From NCBI GenBank assembly GCA_946886075.1, contig CAMPHR010000053.1, forward strand, positions 1 to 14,779: a stretch of DNA of 14,779 bases, written 5' to 3'. The stretch comes from an uncultured Novosphingobium sp. Lineage in GTDB: Bacteria; Pseudomonadota; Alphaproteobacteria; Sphingomonadales; Sphingomonadaceae. A model generated the notes under the pieces. That model made no database searches, was not told where the DNA came from, and worked only from the letters and a program-made list of their open reading frames with translations. The position numbers and the translations under genes were made by a program. Shown here piece after piece: positions 6,675 to 14,728 of the stretch; within the stretch, counting starts at the first letter, position 1; each line of letters starts with the position of its first letter.

Positions 6675-9461
6675 TCAGTGCGCCGCGCCCCAGCTTGGTC
6701 CGTGGCCGATTTCCACGCCTAGCGGAACGCTGAGCTTCACGATTGGCTCGGCGGCTGTTTCCATGACGTGGCGGATGACGGTGCTGGCTTGCTCCACATC
6801 CCCTTCCGGCAGTTCGAAGACCAGTTCGTCATGGACCTGGAGCAGCATGCGGACGTTATGCAGCCCTTCTGCCGAGAGCGCCGGTCCCATGCGGGCCATG
6901 GCGCGCTTGATGATGTCGGCGCTGGTGCCCTGGATCGGGGCATTGATCGCGGCGCGTTCGGCGCCCTGGCGTTCGTGCTGGATGGGCGCCTTGATGCGCG
7001 GGAACCAGGTTTTGCGGCCGAAAAGGGTTTCAGTGTAACCGCGCGCGCGGACTTTTTCGAGCGTGTCGGTGATGTAGAGGCTGATCCCGGGGAAGCGCTC
7101 ATAATAGCGGCTGATCATGTCCTGCGCTTCGTCGGCGGTGATCTCCAGCCGTCCGGCGAGGCCCCAGCGGGAGATGCCGTAGAGGATGGCGAAGTTGATG
7201 GTCTTTGCTCGGCCGCGGGTGTCGCGGTTAACCTCTCCAAACAGCTGCTGGGCGGTGGCGGCGTGAATGTCTTCGCCGGCGAGGAAGGCTTCGCGGAGCG
7301 CCGGGACATCGGCGATGTGGGCGGCGAGGCGCAGCTCGATCTGGCTATAGTCGGCCGCGAGGATGACGTTGCCGGGTTCGGCGACGAAAGCATGGCGGAT
7401 CTGGCGGCCGACTTCGGTGCGGATCGGGATGTTCTGCAAGTTGGGGTCGGTCGAGGACAAGCGGCCGGTCTGCGCGCCGGACAGCGAGTAGCTGGTGTGG
7501 ACGCGGCTGGAATCCCTGTTGATCTGGGCCTGGAGCGCGTCGGTATAGGTGGATTTGAGCTTTGAGAGCTGCCGCCAATCCAGCACCTTTCCGGCGATTT
7601 CCGCGCCTTGGGCCTTCAGTTGCTCGAGGATAGTGACGTCGGTGGAATAGGCGCCGGACTTGCCCTTCTTGCCGCCCTTATAGCCCATCTTGTCGAACAG
7701 GATCGCGCCCAGCTGCTGGGTCGATCCGATGGCGAAGGGCTGGCCGGCGATGGCGTGGATCTCGCCTTCCAGCTTCGCGATTTCGGCGGTGAATTCGGCG
7801 GAGAGGCGGGAGAGCGCTTCGCGGTCGACCTTAATGCCTTCATGCTCCATCTTGGCAATCACGACGACGAGCGGGCGGTCGACCAGTTCATAGACGCGGG
7901 TCGCGCCTTCATTGGCGATGCGGTTCTTGTAGATTTTCCACAGGCGCAGCGTGACGTCGGCGTCCTCGGCGGCATATTCGGTCGCTTTGTCGAGCGGGAC
8001 TTCGGCGAAGCTGATCTGGTTCCTGCCGGTGCCGCAGACATCCTTGAAGCTGATGCATATGTGGTTGAGGTGGACCTTTGCCGCCTCATCCATGCCGTGG
8101 CCTGCGAGGCTTTGGCCGGCGTCGAGGTCGAAGCTCATGACGATGGTGTCGTCATAAGGGGCGATCTCGATGCCGTGGCGGCGCAGGACGGTCAGGTCAT
8201 ATTTGAGGTTCTGGCCGATCTTGAGGACGCTGTCGTCTTCCAGCAGCGGCTTGAGTTTCGCCAGCACCAGTTCCTTGGGCAGCTGGTCAGGCTTCTCCGC
8301 GAACATGTCCTTGCCGCCATGGCCGACCGGAATGTAGCAGGCGGCGCTGGGGCCGACTGCGAGGCTGATGCCGACGAGCGCGCAGGATACGCAGTCGAGC
8401 ATGTCGGTTTCGGTGTCGATCGCGAGCAGCCCTTCCGCATGGGCGGCGGCGATCCAGCGGTCGAGCGCTTCTTCCGTCACGACCGTTTCGTAGAGGCTGC
8501 GGTCGATCGGCGGCTCTTCCTCCAGCACGGGGGCGGCGGGCGGCGTGCTTTCGGTGACGGCGAGGGCGGCGGTGGCGATCGCGACGGCGGCGGCGGGCGC
8601 GCCGAGGCGGGTGAGAAGCGACTTGAAGCCGTGATGTTCGAGGAAATTCTGGAGCGGTTCGGGCGGGATGCCCTTGAGCGTCAGTTCCTCCAAAGGCTCG
8701 GGCAGGTCCATGCTGTCGTGCAATGCCACCAGCTTGCGCGACAGGCGGGCCATGTCGGCATGCTCGATCAGGTTTTCCTGCATCTTCGACTTCTTCATCG
8801 AAGGGGCTGCTTCGAGCGCGGCTTCCAGGCTGCCATGTTCGGTGATGAGCTTGGCGGCGGTCTTGGGGCCGATGCCGGGGATGCCGGGGACATTGTCGAC
8901 GCTGTCGCCCATCAGCGCCAGGACGTCGCCAAGCTGTTCAGGGAGGACGCCGAACTTGGTCATCACATAGTCCGGCCCACGCCGCTCATTCTTCATCGTG
9001 TCGTACATGTCGACGCCGGGCTGGATGAGCTGCATCAGATCCTTGTCGGAGCTGACGATCGTGACGTGCCATCCAGCCGCGACGGCGGCCTTGGTATAGC
9101 TGGCGATGATGTCGTCGGCTTCGAAGCCTGCTTCCTCGATGCAGGGGAGCGAGAAGGCGCGGGTGGCGTCGCGGATCATCGGGAATTGCGGGACGAGGTC
9201 TTCCGGCGCGGGGGGGCGGTTCGCCTTATACTGGTCGTACATGTCGTTGCGGAAGGTGTGGCTGCCCTTGTCCAGCACCACCGCGAGATGGGTCGGACCT
9301 TCCGCCTTGCCCAGTTCCTCGGCCAGCTTCCACAGCATCGTCGTGTAGCCATAGACCGCGCCGACCGGCTGGCCATGGCGATTGGTGAGCGGCGGGAGCT
9401 GGTGATAGGCGCGGAAGATATAGCCGCTGCCGTCGACGAGGTAGAGATGATTCTGGGGCAT
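6675..9461 (-). CDS. polA: DNA polymerase I
   Basis: This enzyme removes RNA primers and fills gaps in replication and repair. It has 928 residues and all three domains. The 5'-3' exonuclease covers about 1-290 (DGSGYIFRAYH 10-20, EADDIIASY 114-122, SSDKDL 137-142, GIPGIGPKTAAKL 193-205). The 3'-5' proofreading exonuclease covers about 325-520 and its acidic residues are intact (DTET 349-352, NLKYDL 418-423, YAAED 496-500). The polymerase covers about 530-928, with motif A DYSQIELR (704-711), the O-helix RGRAKTINFAILYG (749-762, with the dideoxy-discriminating Phe at 757) and motif C VHDELVF (876-882). An Ala/Pro-rich linker lies at 285-315. ATG 9461 gives the family start (HLYLVDGSGY). A 46-residue upstream extension has no family similarity. 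No clear Shine-Dalgarno is visible. The gene stands alone. Confidence 0.97.
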   Translation of the reverse strand: MPQNHLYLVDGSGYIFRAYHQLPPLTNRHGQPVGAVYGYTTMLWKLAEELGKAEGPTHLAVVLDKGSHTFRNDMYDQYKANRPPAPEDLVPQFPMIRDATRAFSLPCIEEAGFEADDIIASYTKAAVAAGWHVTIVSSDKDLMQLIQPGVDMYDTMKNERRGPDYVMTKFGVLPEQLGDVLALMGDSVDNVPGIPGIGPKTAAKLITEHGSLEAALEAAPSMKKSKMQENLIEHADMARLSRKLVALHDSMDLPEPLEELTLKGIPPEPLQNFLEHHGFKSLLTRLGAPAAAVAIATAALAVTESTPPAAPVLEEEPPIDRSLYETVVTEEALDRWIAAAHAEGLLAIDTETDMLDCVSCALVGISLAVGPSAACYIPVGHGGKDMFAEKPDQLPKELVLAKLKPLLEDDSVLKIGQNLKYDLTVLRRHGIEIAPYDDTIVMSFDLDAGQSLAGHGMDEAAKVHLNHICISFKDVCGTGRNQISFAEVPLDKATEYAAEDADVTLRLWKIYKNRIANEGATRVYELVDRPLVVVIAKMEHEGIKVDREALSRLSAEFTAEIAKLEGEIHAIAGQPFAIGSTQQLGAILFDKMGYKGGKKGKSGAYSTDVTILEQLKAQGAEIAGKVLDWRQLSKLKSTYTDALQAQINRDSSRVHTSYSLSGAQTGRLSSTDPNLQNIPIRTEVGRQIRHAFVAEPGNVILAADYSQIELRLAAHIADVPALREAFLAGEDIHAATAQQLFGEVNRDTRGRAKTINFAILYGISRWGLAGRLEITADEAQDMISRYYERFPGISLYITDTLEKVRARGYTETLFGRKTWFPRIKAPIQHERQGAERAAINAPIQGTSADIIKRAMARMGPALSAEGLHNVRMLLQVHDELVFELPEGDVEQASTVIRHVMETAAEPIVKLSVPLGVEIGHGPSWGAAH

Positions 9462-9950
9462 GGAGGCAGGAGATAGCGGGTTATGCGGGGGGGCTCCAGT
9501 GGGGTTGGTCGAGATGGCGGTCCCCATGATTGGGCACGCTGTCCGGAGGGGCAGATGAAAATAGGAGCTACTTTTGCGGACTGGCGAACGCAGCGGCAAA
9601 AAATGGCGGTTTTCCGTCGAAGTTCACACCATATGCGCGCGCGAGCCTGAGCGCGCGTGTGCGCGAGGGCGCATGTGCCGGACGTTTCAAAGAGGGATCG
9701 AGGATAAGCGTGCCGATGCGGAATAGGACAGGCTGAAATCACGCGGTGTTGGAGAAATAGGATGGTTTTTGGAGATGGTGTGGCAATCGGGGCACGGTGA
9801 TTTGGAGTGAGGTGTCCGTGGAAGGTTAGGAGGATCATCCTATATTCATGCGACGCATTGCGGGGACACGGTCGTCCTTGGATTGTAAAAGCCCGGGCCG
9901 CGCTAAGGCTTTCCTGCCACTCGCTGACCCCACGATGTGCTTTTGTTCTC
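9462..9950. other. 489-bp gene-free region with GC-rich hairpins
   Basis: I can support no gene here. A 300-codon minus-strand frame crossing it (9176-10078) overlaps the polA 5' end out of frame. Structure is present. Alternating purine-pyrimidine runs at 9630-9643 and 9651-9665 can form a hairpin (about 9635-9660) and have Z-DNA potential. Directly next to it is a compact hairpin TGCGC GAGG GCGCA (9660-9673). The region must contain the polA promoter, but I could not pick it out. Confidence 0.5.
9888..9912 (-). terminator. Weak possible terminator downstream of the orphan gene
   Basis: On the minus strand AAAGCC pairs with GGCTTT across 13 nt, and the second arm runs into a TTTT stretch, 38 nt after the stop of the 9951-10529 gene. 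The stem is only six pairs with a long loop, so the call is tentative. Confidence 0.3.
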
Positions 9951-10529
9951 TTAATTGAAGAACTTCTGCGCCTCCTCTGAGGCGATCTCCATGGCATCAA
10001 GGCACTCTTTGGCAGCGCGAGTGGCGGAATATGGCTCGCCATGCATGGCGCAGATTGGAGGATCGTAGGTAACTCCACGATTTTCTACATGGTTCAGCTT
10101 GAGGTGCGCTTCTGTGAGGCGGATCTTTAGTGGCCCCCCGTCCTGTGAACCCGCTAATTGACTGATGACGCCGTTTTCAATCACCAGTCGTTCAATGTGG
10201 ATGGATCCGCCACCAATTCCAATCCCAATACTGCCCGGCTGTGCATCGGCAATGCGTTCCAGCCCATGCTCATCCGCATGGCGGGCTTGATGGAGATATT
10301 GGAACAAGGGATTTGACTTACGGCTTCCCTTAAGCAGGCCAAACCAAGCTGCGGAGGGACCACGCTCCAGCGCCTGCTGCATCCGGACAAACCATCTTTG
10401 GTGCTCGACTAGAAACTCTGACCATAGTCTAGCTGCGATACTGAAATTCGAAGCCTCAGTAAGTGCGGTAGATTTCTCCTTGCAGGCGCTGCGATGTTCT
10501 TCAGCCCGCTTAAAATGCCGAATGTCCAT
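9951..10529 (-). CDS. Unrecognised 192-residue cytosolic protein (accessory gene)
   Basis: I do not recognise a named family. There is no signal peptide or membrane segment. Residues 1-92 look fully helical, with a LWSEFLVEHQRWFVRM segment and PLFQYLHQARHADEHGLERI (74-93). The R83-x4-H88 spacing within a helix matches the RX4-6H motif of HEPN-type domains, but that is weak evidence alone. Residues 98-150 look like beta strands around a glycine-rich stretch (GSIGIGIGGGSIHIERLVIENG). The tail is helical and acidic. Base composition is clearly less GC-rich than neighbouring core genes, suggesting horizontal acquisition. It sits alone between polA and the arsC end of the acc operon. ATG 10529 has GGAGG only 2 nt away; a TTG three codons upstream (10538) is the alternative start. 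Confidence 0.65.
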   Translation of the reverse strand: MDIRHFKRAEEHRSACKEKSTALTEASNFSIAARLWSEFLVEHQRWFVRMQQALERGPSAAWFGLLKGSRKSNPLFQYLHQARHADEHGLERIADAQPGSIGIGIGGGSIHIERLVIENGVISQLAGSQDGGPLKIRLTEAHLKLNHVENRGVTYDPPICAMHGEPYSATRAAKECLDAMEIASEEAQKFFN

Positions 10530-10624
10530 TGCCTCCAAATGTCAGATGCAACGGGATCGGTAAAGATTTCCGAGAATAGTCAGTCTTTAGAAGCCAACTG
10601 CATTCAGCCTGCCGGTACAGACAT

Positions 10625-10646
10625 CGCCTCCCGCAAGGGAGATGCG
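10625..10646. repeat. Short GC hairpin with a CTCCCGCAAGGGAG core
   Basis: CGCCTCCC pairs with GGGAG-AT-GCG (two-base bulge) across the loop GCAA. Its core resembles the larger hairpin at 10717-10738. Both lie in the 10530-10752 gap, which has no gene that I can support. Confidence 0.4.
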
Positions 10647-10716
10647 GTTCGGGTGAACGGGGCGAGCTTCTGCGCCGGTTCGACACTAAACAGGCGTTGC
10701 GCTGGCCCACCCCCGG

Positions 10717-10738
10717 CCCCTCCCGCTTGCGGGAGGGG
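10717..10738. repeat. 10-bp perfect hairpin after arsC, possible terminator or REP-like repeat
   Basis: CCCCTCCCGC pairs perfectly with GCGGGAGGGG across two Ts, 14 nt downstream of the arsC stop on the minus strand. It has no T-tract. The sequence has the look of a common GC-rich palindromic intergenic repeat. It may end transcription of the aroQ-accB-accC-arsC cluster. Confidence 0.6.
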
Positions 10739-10752
10739 AGGACGGGCGGCGG

Positions 10753-11097
10753 TTAAAGAACTTCGCTCACCCGCTCCGGCGGGCGCGCAATCACTGCGCC
10801 CTTGTCGGTGATGACGATGGCGCGCTCGATCAGGATCGGGTGCTGTGCCATGGCGTCGAGGACGGCCTTGTCATCCGTCACGTCGAGGCCGATTTCCTTC
10901 ACCACGGCTTCGCCCTTGCGGAGCGCCTCGGAAGGACGGACGCCCGCCTTGGCCAGCACCGTTTCGATCTCGGCGCGGCTGGGTGGGGTTTTCAGATATT
11001 CGACGACCTCGACCTCAACCCCCGGTGCGGCTTCGAGGATCGTGAGCGTGGCCCGTGATTTCGAGCAGCGGGGGTTGTGCCAGATGGTGGCCTTCAC
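10753..11097 (-). CDS. arsC: ArsC-family glutaredoxin-dependent arsenate reductase-like protein
   Basis: The protein has 114 residues, normal for the family, with a thioredoxin-like fold. The catalytic cysteine is Cys11 in HNPRCSKSR. The C-terminal block [25 protein letters not shown] is typical of the YfgD/ArsC group. Family members reduce arsenate to arsenite with glutathione/glutaredoxin, but chromosomal members outside ars operons often have no shown arsenic role. No arsR, arsB or acr3 gene is nearby. The GTG at 11097 overlaps the accC stop by 4 nt (GTGA), so translation is probably coupled to accC. The longer frame from 11133 (12 extra residues) runs inside accC and lacks family similarity. 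It is the last gene of the cluster. Confidence 0.88.
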   Translation of the reverse strand: MKATIWHNPRCSKSRATLTILEAAPGVEVEVVEYLKTPPSRAEIETVLAKAGVRPSEALRKGEAVVKEIGLDVTDDKAVLDAMAQHPILIERAIVITDKGAVIARPPERVSEVL

Positions 11098-12446
11098 TGG
11101 GCGTCGTCCTTCGCCAGCCACTCTTCCAGCCACTTGATCGTGTAGTCGCCGCTCAGGAACTCCGGGTCCTTCAGCAGCTTCTGGTGGAGAGGGATCGTGG
11201 TCTTCATGCCCTCGATCACATATTCCTCCAGCGCGCGCTTGAGGCGCATGATGCAGCCTTCGCGGGTGCGGCCGTAGACGATCAGCTTGCCGATCATGGA
11301 GTCGTAATAGGGCGGCACGCGATAGCCCTGGTAGAGGCCGCTATCGACGCGGACGTGCATGCCGCCGGGGACGTGATAGCTGGTGACGGTGCCGGGCGAG
11401 GGTGCGAAGGTGCGGGGGTCCTCCGCGTTTATGCGGCATTCGATGGCGTGGCCGTGAAATTCGATCTCGTCCTGCGCGACGGAGAGCGGCTTGCCTTCGG
11501 CGACGCGGATCTGTTCGCGGACGAGGTCGAGGCCGGTGATCATTTCCGTCACCGGATGTTCCACCTGAAGGCGGGTGTTCATCTCGATGAAGTAGAATTC
11601 GCCGTCTTCCCACAGGAATTCGATCGTGCCCGCACCGCGATAGCCCATGTCGGCCATCGCCTTGCGCACGACTTCGCCCATCCGGTCGCGCTCTGCGGCG
11701 GAAAGGACGGGGGAGGGGGCTTCTTCCAGCACCTTCTGGTGGCGGCGCTGGAGCGAGCAGTCGCGCTCGCCCAGGTGAATGGCGCTGCCATTGCCGTCGC
11801 CGAAGACCTGGAATTCGATATGCCGGGGATTGCCCAGATATTTTTCCATGTAGACGGTGTCGTCGCCGAAAGCTGCCTTGGCTTCGCTGCCTGCCTGCTT
11901 CATCAAGGTTTCGAGCAGGTCCTCGGACGGCACGACCTTCATCCCGCGGCCGCCGCCGCCTGATGCCGCCTTGATGAGGACGGGGTAGCCGATCTTGGCG
12001 GCGACTGTCTTGGCTTCCTCGACGCTGGAGAGTGCGCCGTCGGAGCCGGGGACGAGGGGCAGGCCGAGCGCGCCAGCGGTGCGCTTGGCTTCGACCTTGT
12101 CGCCCATGATGCGGATATGTTCAGGCTTCGGGCCGACGAAGGCGAGGCCGTGGGCTTCGACGATTTCCGCGAACTGGGCGTTTTCGGACAGGAAGCCGTA
12201 GCCGGGGTGGATCGCGTCCGCGCCGGAGATTTCGGCGGCGGAGATGATCGCGGCGATGTTGAGATAGCTGTCCTTAGCCGCGGGCGGGCCGATGCAGATC
12301 GCTTCGTCGGCGAGGCGCACATGCATGGCGTCGGCGTCGGCGGTGGAGTGGACCGCCACCGTCCTGATGCCCATTTCATGGCAGGCGCGGTGGATGCGGA
12401 GCGCGATTTCGCCCCGGTTCGCGATCAGCAGCTTTTCGATGGCCAT
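11094..12446 (-). CDS. accC: Acetyl-CoA carboxylase, biotin carboxylase subunit
   Basis: It carboxylates biotin on AccB using ATP and bicarbonate, the first half reaction of malonyl-CoA formation for fatty acid synthesis. The protein has 450 residues, the standard length. The N-terminal [18 protein letters not shown] is typical. The ATP-grasp domain shows the glycine loop GGGGRGM (163-169), [11 protein letters not shown] (236-246), and the metal/catalytic segment [15 protein letters not shown] (287-301). The later [11 protein letters not shown] carries the bicarbonate-site arginine. ATG 12446 lies 14 nt after the accB stop, and its own Shine-Dalgarno is weak. It is co-transcribed with accB upstream and arsC downstream (4-nt overlap). 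The carboxyltransferase subunits accA and accD are not in the window. Confidence 0.98.
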   Translation of the reverse strand: MAIEKLLIANRGEIALRIHRACHEMGIRTVAVHSTADADAMHVRLADEAICIGPPAAKDSYLNIAAIISAAEISGADAIHPGYGFLSENAQFAEIVEAHGLAFVGPKPEHIRIMGDKVEAKRTAGALGLPLVPGSDGALSSVEEAKTVAAKIGYPVLIKAASGGGGRGMKVVPSEDLLETLMKQAGSEAKAAFGDDTVYMEKYLGNPRHIEFQVFGDGNGSAIHLGERDCSLQRRHQKVLEEAPSPVLSAAERDRMGEVVRKAMADMGYRGAGTIEFLWEDGEFYFIEMNTRLQVEHPVTEMITGLDLVREQIRVAEGKPLSVAQDEIEFHGHAIECRINAEDPRTFAPSPGTVTSYHVPGGMHVRVDSGLYQGYRVPPYYDSMIGKLIVYGRTREGCIMRLKRALEEYVIEGMKTTIPLHQKLLKDPEFLSGDYTIKWLEEWLAKDDAQ

Positions 12447-12460
12447 GTGTCGCGCGGCCC

Positions 12461-12940
12461 TTATTCGATGACGATCAGCGGCTGGTCATATTCGACCGGC
12501 TGGCCGTTATCGACCAGGACGGCCTTGACCGTGCCCGCGTTGGGCGCGGTGATGGCGTTCATGACCTTCATCGCTTCGACGATCAGCACGGTGTCGCCCG
12601 CCTTCACGGTCGAGCCTACGGCAGCGAAGGGAGCTGCGCCCGGTTCTGCCGACAAATAGGCGGTACCCACGATCGGCGAGCGGACGGCGTTGGCGGCTAC
12701 CGGAGTGGCCGCTGCGGCTGGGGCAGCGGCGGGAGCGGCGGGCGTAGGAGCGGCAGGTGCCGCCACGGGGGCGGGGGCGTAGGCGACAGCGGCGCTGGCC
12801 GCCTTGCGCGCGACGCGGATCTTGCGATCGCCGTCCTCCACCTCGATCTCCGTCAGGTTGGTGTCGTCGAGCAGTGCGGCGAGATCCCGCACCAGCTGCA
12901 CATCGACCTGCATTGCGCCCTTTTCAGCCTTGTCGTTCAT
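12461..12940 (-). CDS. accB: Acetyl-CoA carboxylase, biotin carboxyl carrier protein
   Basis: It carries the biotin arm between the biotin carboxylase and carboxyltransferase subunits. The protein has 159 residues. An N-terminal helical region (about 10-48: [20 protein letters not shown], then IRVARK) precedes an Ala/Pro-rich flexible linker (about 49-88). The biotinyl domain follows (about 88-159), with [10 protein letters not shown] and the biotinylated lysine at 125; the usual Met after the lysine is Val here (AMKVM rather than AMKMM). It ends DQPLIVIE, as in the family. ATG 12940 has AGGGA 7 nt upstream. It lies 72 nt after aroQ and 14 nt before accC, so it forms one cluster with both. 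Confidence 0.98.
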   Translation of the reverse strand: MNDKAEKGAMQVDVQLVRDLAALLDDTNLTEIEVEDGDRKIRVARKAASAAVAYAPAPVAAPAAPTPAAPAAAPAAAATPVAANAVRSPIVGTAYLSAEPGAAPFAAVGSTVKAGDTVLIVEAMKVMNAITAPNAGTVKAVLVDNGQPVEYDQPLIVIE

Positions 12941-13012
12941 TTTCAGTCCCTGGACGGTGAATGTCGTTTATGCTGCCCGCGCCTATGCCTATTTGCGGCG
13001 GAGCGCAACTTT

Positions 13013-13453
13013 CTAGAGTTCGAGCGCGGCTTCGAGCGCCAGCATATAGGACATCGCGCCAAAGCCTGCGATGGTGCCCTTGGCCGCCATGCCGACATAG
13101 CTTTTGTGGCGGAAGGGCTCGCGCTGGTGCGGGTTGGACAGGTGGACCTCGATCACCGGCACGCTGATGCCCTTGATCGCGTCGTGCAGCGCGATGGATG
13201 TGTGGGTGAGGCCGCCGGGATTGAGGATGGCGGCATGCGCGCCTTCCTCATGCGCTTCCTGAAGCCAGTCGATCAGATGGCCTTCATGGTTGGACTGGCG
13301 GAAATCGATCTCGACATGGGCGCGGCTGGCGGCGTCCTCCATTCGCTCGGCTATGTCGTCGAGCGTGTCATAGCCGTAGATTTCCGGCTCCCGCGTGCCC
13401 AGCATGTTGAGGTTCGGCCCGTTCAACACATAGATTTTCCGCGCGTCGGCCAT
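13013..13453 (-). CDS. aroQ: Type II 3-dehydroquinate dehydratase
   Basis: It dehydrates 3-dehydroquinate to 3-dehydroshikimate, the third step of the shikimate pathway; the type II form is a cytosolic dodecamer. The protein has 146 residues. Visible blocks are [19 protein letters not shown] (with the catalytic Arg and Tyr of the lid), [35 protein letters not shown] (the active-site Asn), and [19 protein letters not shown] (catalytic His). ATG 13453 is preceded by AGGGGG at 8 nt; a start six codons upstream (13471) has no site. It heads the minus-strand cluster aroQ-accB-accC-arsC, an arrangement common in alphaproteobacteria, and is divergent from thiSG. The shared 123-bp gap holds both promoters. 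Confidence 0.97.
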   Translation of the reverse strand: MADARKIYVLNGPNLNMLGTREPEIYGYDTLDDIAERMEDAASRAHVEIDFRQSNHEGHLIDWLQEAHEEGAHAAILNPGGLTHTSIALHDAIKGISVPVIEVHLSNPHQREPFRHKSYVGMAAKGTIAGFGAMSYMLALEAALEL

Positions 13454-13576
13454 GGCAATCCCCCTTAGCATGTTGCGGCAGGGGCATGGCGGCCCCTATA
13501 TGCTGCGCTGATCCTTAGCCTTTCGTGTCGCGCCAAGTCGAGACACGTTCTTTGAATTGAAGACAGGACAAGAGCA

Positions 13577-14599
13577 TTGCACGTCGACGGCACCTTATCG
13601 ATCACCATCAATGGCGAGCATCGCCGCGTGCGGGCAGGGATCACGCTGGCGGAACTGGCGAGCGAGCTTGGCTTCGTGCCGGAGAAGGTGGCGGTGGAGC
13701 GTAATTTGGAGGTCGTGCCGCGTTCGACCCTGGCGCAGGTGTGCGTCGAGGATGGCGACGATCTGGAGATCGTGCACTTTGTTGGAGGCGGCGACCATCC
13801 GGTAACGGGCGGCGATGTGTCGGCGGTGGCTGACGACAGCTGGAGCGTGGCGGGGAAGACTTTCCGCTCGCGCCTGATCGTCGGGACCGGGAAATATAAG
13901 AGCTTCGAGCAGAATGCGGCGGCGCTTGCGGCTTCGGGGGCGGAGATCGTCACCGTGGCGGTGCGGCGGGTGAATGTTTCCGATCCGAAGGCGCCGATGC
14001 TGACGGATTTTATTGATCCGAAGAAGATCACCTATCTGCCCAATACGGCGGGCTGCTATTCCGGTGAGGAGGCGATCCGGACGCTGCGGCTGGCGCGCGA
14101 GGCGGGCGGATGGGAGTTGGTCAAGTTGGAGGTGCTGGGCGAGGCGCGGACGCTCTATCCCGACATGGTGGAGACGCTGCGGGCGACCGAGATTCTCGCC
14201 AAGGAAGGCTTCAAGCCGATGGTCTATTGCGTCGACGATCCGATCGCGGCGAAGCGGCTGGAGGATGCGGGCGCGGTGGCGATTATGCCGCTGGGCGCGC
14301 CGATCGGTTCGGGCCTCGGCATCCAGAACCGGGTGACGATCCGCCTGATCGTGGAAGGCACGACGCTGCCGGTGCTGGTGGATGCCGGGGTGGGCACGGC
14401 CTCCGAAGCGGCAGAGGCGATGGAGCTGGGCTGCACCGGTGTTTTGATGAACACGGCGATTGCCGAGGCGAAGGACCCGGTGCTGATGGCGGCGGCTATG
14501 AAGGCTGGGATCGAGGCTGGGCGCATGGCCTATCGCGCCGGGCGGATGGGGAAGCGCATGTATGCCGATCCTTCCAGCCCGTTGGCGGGATTGATTTAA
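13577..14599 (+). CDS. thiSG: Fused sulfur carrier protein ThiS - thiazole synthase ThiG
   Basis: It makes the thiazole phosphate of thiamine from 1-deoxy-D-xylulose 5-phosphate, dehydroglycine and sulfur carried on ThiS. The protein has 340 residues. ThiS covers about 1-72 ([20 protein letters not shown], then AVERN, then [12 protein letters not shown]). A linker covers about 73-88. ThiG covers about 89-340, with LIVGTGKY (100-107), VAVRRVN (127-133), NTAGC (156-160), the Schiff-base lysine 183 in VKLEVLGE, and [12 protein letters not shown]. The diglycine that must be free and C-terminal in separate ThiS is internal (70-72). The start is TTG 13577, with an AGGACA ribosome site upstream; no ATG or GTG precedes the ThiS fold. 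I see no TPP riboswitch in the 123-bp gap. Such fusions are known in some alphaproteobacteria. Confidence 0.95.
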   Translation: MHVDGTLSITINGEHRRVRAGITLAELASELGFVPEKVAVERNLEVVPRSTLAQVCVEDGDDLEIVHFVGGGDHPVTGGDVSAVADDSWSVAGKTFRSRLIVGTGKYKSFEQNAAALAASGAEIVTVAVRRVNVSDPKAPMLTDFIDPKKITYLPNTAGCYSGEEAIRTLRLAREAGGWELVKLEVLGEARTLYPDMVETLRATEILAKEGFKPMVYCVDDPIAAKRLEDAGAVAIMPLGAPIGSGLGIQNRVTIRLIVEGTTLPVLVDAGVGTASEAAEAMELGCTGVLMNTAIAEAKDPVLMAAAMKAGIEAGRMAYRAGRMGKRMYADPSSPLAGLI

Positions 14600-14613
14600 T
14601 ATCGGCTTCTCCG

Positions 14614-14663
14614 GATGGCGAATGAGGGGGCGCGCGCGGCTACCGCAGCGCAACTTCGCCATC
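14614..14663 (+). terminator. Possible terminator or stem-loop after thiSG
   Basis: GATGGCGAA (14614-14622) is the exact inverse of TTCGCCATC (14655-14663), enclosing a GC-rich 32-nt segment that can fold further (CGG CTA CCG). It lies 15 nt after the thiSG stop. There is no T-tract, so termination is uncertain. Confidence 0.4.
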
Positions 14664-14671
14664 GCAGCAAA

Positions 14672-14700
14672 TTGACCCTCCGCCTGCTACCGCCTATGGG
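14672..14700 (+). promoter_or_regulatory. Candidate promoter for the CoA-transferase gene
   Basis: TTGACC (14672-14677), a 17-nt spacer, then TATGGG (14695-14700). The -35 matches the vegetative consensus at 5/6 positions and the -10 only at 3/6. A start near 14707 would leave a leader of about 22 nt carrying the AGGAGGAGG ribosome binding site. Confidence 0.45.
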
Positions 14701-14728
14701 CTGAAGCCATTCAGGAGGAGGAAAAGCG

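Noticed and set aside
7608..9476. 622-codon open frame on the plus strand
   Set aside because: It is fully antisense to polA, whose motifs are intact; the frame is open only because of GC-rich codon use.
9176..10078. 300-codon minus-strand frame bridging polA and the orphan gene
   Set aside because: It overlaps the polA exonuclease domain and the end of the 192-residue gene in a different frame; low-complexity shadow sequence.
13524..13547. CGTGTC...GACACG inverted repeat in the aroQ/thiSG gap
   Set aside because: Only six pairs with a 12-nt loop; not distinguishable from chance.
13454..13576. TPP riboswitch before thiSG
   Set aside because: The gap is short and lacks the conserved CTGAGA-type thi-box; no two-arm fold found.
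13595..14662. 355-codon minus-strand frame
   Set aside because: Antisense to thiSG, Arg/His-rich, no recognisable domain.
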